From Roseobacter cerasinus (GTDB taxonomy: Bacteria > Pseudomonadota > Alphaproteobacteria > Rhodobacterales > Rhodobacteraceae), in contig NZ_BLIV01000003.1 in assembly GCF_009811755.1 (NCBI RefSeq), positions 434,001-498,000 of the forward strand: a DNA stretch of 64,000 nt, in the 5' to 3' direction. This document shows positions 63,208-64,000 of this stretch, piece after piece. The position numbers and the translations under genes were made by a program. The first letter of the stretch is position 1, and every line of letters begins with the position of its first letter. The notes beneath the pieces were generated by a model. It was not told the origin of the DNA and made no database searches. It saw only the letters and a list, made by a program, of their open reading frames with translations.

Positions 63208-63834
63208 ATGCCCAAGCTGACGTCTATATACACTGCCGGAACCGCACTGACCCTGTCGTTGGTTGTGGCTGCGTCCATGTCCATCGCGCAGTCGGACACC
63301 TCCGAGGACAATGAGACCCCGCCCGCGCCGAGCGTCATAGATGGCCTGAGCGTCGGTGAGGTTGTCACCGAAGGGCCTCAGGTTGGCCAACGCTACACCA
63401 CTGAAACGATCGGCGATTGGACGATGCGCTGTGTCAAGACGGAGGACGACAAGGACCCCTGCGAGATGTTCCAACTGCTGGAGGACGATGAGGGCAACCC
63501 GATGTCCGAGGTTACCGTCTTTCAACTGCCGGAAAACGATCGCTTCGCCGCAGGGGCCACAATTATCGTACCTCTCGAAACCGCGCTTCAGGCGGGTTTG
63601 ACCATGAAAATCGACACCAATCCGACACGGCGGTTCCCTTATGCCTTTTGCGACCGGGTTGGATGCTACGCGCAGATTGCCCTGGCGGATGAGGACGTGA
63701 CGATCCTTAAACGGGGCAACAAGGCGGATCTGGATATTGTGCCTTTCGCCTCACCTGACACGCCGGTCAAAGTCACCTTGTCCCTGACCGGCTTCACGGC
63801 GGCCTATGAAAAAGCGGTTGCGCCGGATCAGTAA
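63208..63834 (+). CDS. IalB-family periplasmic protein
   Basis: A 208-residue secreted protein of the invasion-associated locus B family. ATG 63208 has ACGGAG seven bases upstream and gives a signal peptide, KLTSIYTAGTALTLSLVVAA, cleaved near SIAQ-SD. The mature part has an acidic linker (EDNETPPAPS) then the IalB core: the conserved GDWTMRCVKTEDDKDPCEMF with two Cys, and FPYAFCDRVGCYAQIAL with two more. The family was named from Bartonella, but homologues are common in free-living Rhodobacterales, where their role is unknown. Confidence 0.9.
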   Translation: MPKLTSIYTAGTALTLSLVVAASMSIAQSDTSEDNETPPAPSVIDGLSVGEVVTEGPQVGQRYTTETIGDWTMRCVKTEDDKDPCEMFQLLEDDEGNPMSEVTVFQLPENDRFAAGATIIVPLETALQAGLTMKIDTNPTRRFPYAFCDRVGCYAQIALADEDVTILKRGNKADLDIVPFASPDTPVKVTLSLTGFTAAYEKAVAPDQ

Positions 63835-63848
63835 GAAACCATTTTGAC

Positions 63849-63875
63849 CGGGCCGCTTGCGTCAGCAGCGGCCCG
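63849..63875 (+). terminator. GC-rich hairpin after the IalB-family gene
   Basis: Perfect 9-base arms, CGGGCCGCT and AGCGGCCCG, with a nine-base loop, beginning 15 bases after the stop. There is no T run after it, so it may work in either direction or stabilise the 3' end. Confidence 0.45.
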
Positions 63876-63973
63876 CAGACCCTCGCGCAAAGCCCTTAGA
63901 CCCAACACAGTCTCCAACCGTGGAGGTCAACATAGTCGGTGATGCTGGACGTGTCGGGTGGTCTGCGGAGGCT

Positions 63974-64000
63974 CTAGGCGGCCCGCAAGGCGAGCACCGC
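63974..64000 (-). CDS. Possible 3' end of a gene running off the right edge
   Basis: On minus the last bases read AVLALRAA followed by a TAG at 63974-63976. This could be the C-terminus of a convergent gene whose body lies outside the window. Eight residues are not enough to judge; the 98 bases before it (63876-63973) show nothing else. Confidence 0.2.
   Translation of the reverse strand, partial: AVLALRAA

Noticed and set aside
1-64000. CRISPR arrays, tRNA or rRNA genes, prophage or integrative element
   Set aside because: No regularly spaced repeats, no cloverleaf-like segments with the T-loop consensus, and no integrase, capsid or conjugation genes were seen; only dead transposase remnants occur.

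Overview
This window reads as chromosomal DNA of a GC-rich alphaproteobacterium, most likely a marine member of the Rhodobacterales (Roseobacter group). Three things point there. The gene order ratA / cinA-pgpA-ispF-ispD / dusB(nifR3)-ntrB-ntrC-ntrY-ntrX / trkA-trkH-hfq-hflX is classic for the order. NtrC lacks the sigma54-contact GAFTGA loop, as in Rhodobacter. Several order-typical families are present (paired DUF6456/DUF6477 proteins, a non-pyrrolysine MttB homologue, class II DAHP synthase, HerA-like DUF853 ATPase). No tRNA, rRNA, CRISPR array, prophage or secretion island was seen. Most of the window is dense core genome with few intergenic gaps.

Layout. 1-5.1 kb: minus-strand genes (start of a probable PPK2, alpha/beta hydrolase, metA, a P-loop ATPase, an EamA exporter, a FadL-type porin). 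5.3-11.4 kb: a second EamA exporter and guaA on minus, then an MttB-family methyltransferase and the DUF6477/DUF6456 pair. 11.5-17.3 kb: lipA, a 58-residue orphan, hpt, a START-domain protein, an MmgE/PrpD protein, and the cinA-pgpA-ispF-ispD run. 17.5-24.7 kb: dusB and the NtrBC and NtrYX nitrogen two-component systems. 24.7-31.5 kb: an NTF2-like protein, a lipoprotein, potassium uptake trkAH, hfq-hflX, and rluE. 31.5-38.7 kb: a penicillin/acyl-homoserine-lactone acylase-type hydrolase, a beta-hydroxyacid dehydrogenase, a scrapyard of two transposase remnants, and a compact pcaC-pcaH-pcaG-BKACE cluster. 38.7-46.2 kb: the complete phoR-pstSCAB-phoU-phoB phosphate regulon on minus, with a three-repeat Pho box upstream of pstS. 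46.2-54.5 kb: a trans-sulfuration-type PLP enzyme, gamma carbonic anhydrase, gmk, yicC, a PAS protein, class II DAHP synthase, a GlxA-type AraC regulator, and an aldose dehydrogenase. 54.7-60.4 kb: a branched-chain amino-acid-type ABC importer with a foreign-looking secreted protein inside the operon. 60.4-64 kb: an AT-richer pocket with two small membrane proteins, the HerA-like ATPase, two candidate small RNAs with intrinsic terminators, and an IalB-family periplasmic protein.

How it works together. The window couples nutrient sensing (nitrogen by NtrBC/NtrYX, phosphate by PhoRB, potassium by TrkAH, RNA regulation by Hfq) with nutrient capture (Pst, Liv, FadL, pca). The pca cluster can open protocatechuate and reach beta-ketoadipate enol-lactone. 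A BKACE enzyme, overlapping pcaG by 8 bases, could finish the pathway in one step, replacing PcaIJ and PcaF.

Points most worth a second look are the pca-BKACE arrangement beside IS remnants, the one-nucleotide frame offset that separates ispD from ispF, the loss of GAFTGA in both NtrC and NtrX, two dispersed copies of a GC-hairpin/TATTT repeat (one supplying the livF start region), and two candidate small RNAs at 62.86-63.10 kb. I did not find a clearly new multi-gene system; the new-looking pieces are local.
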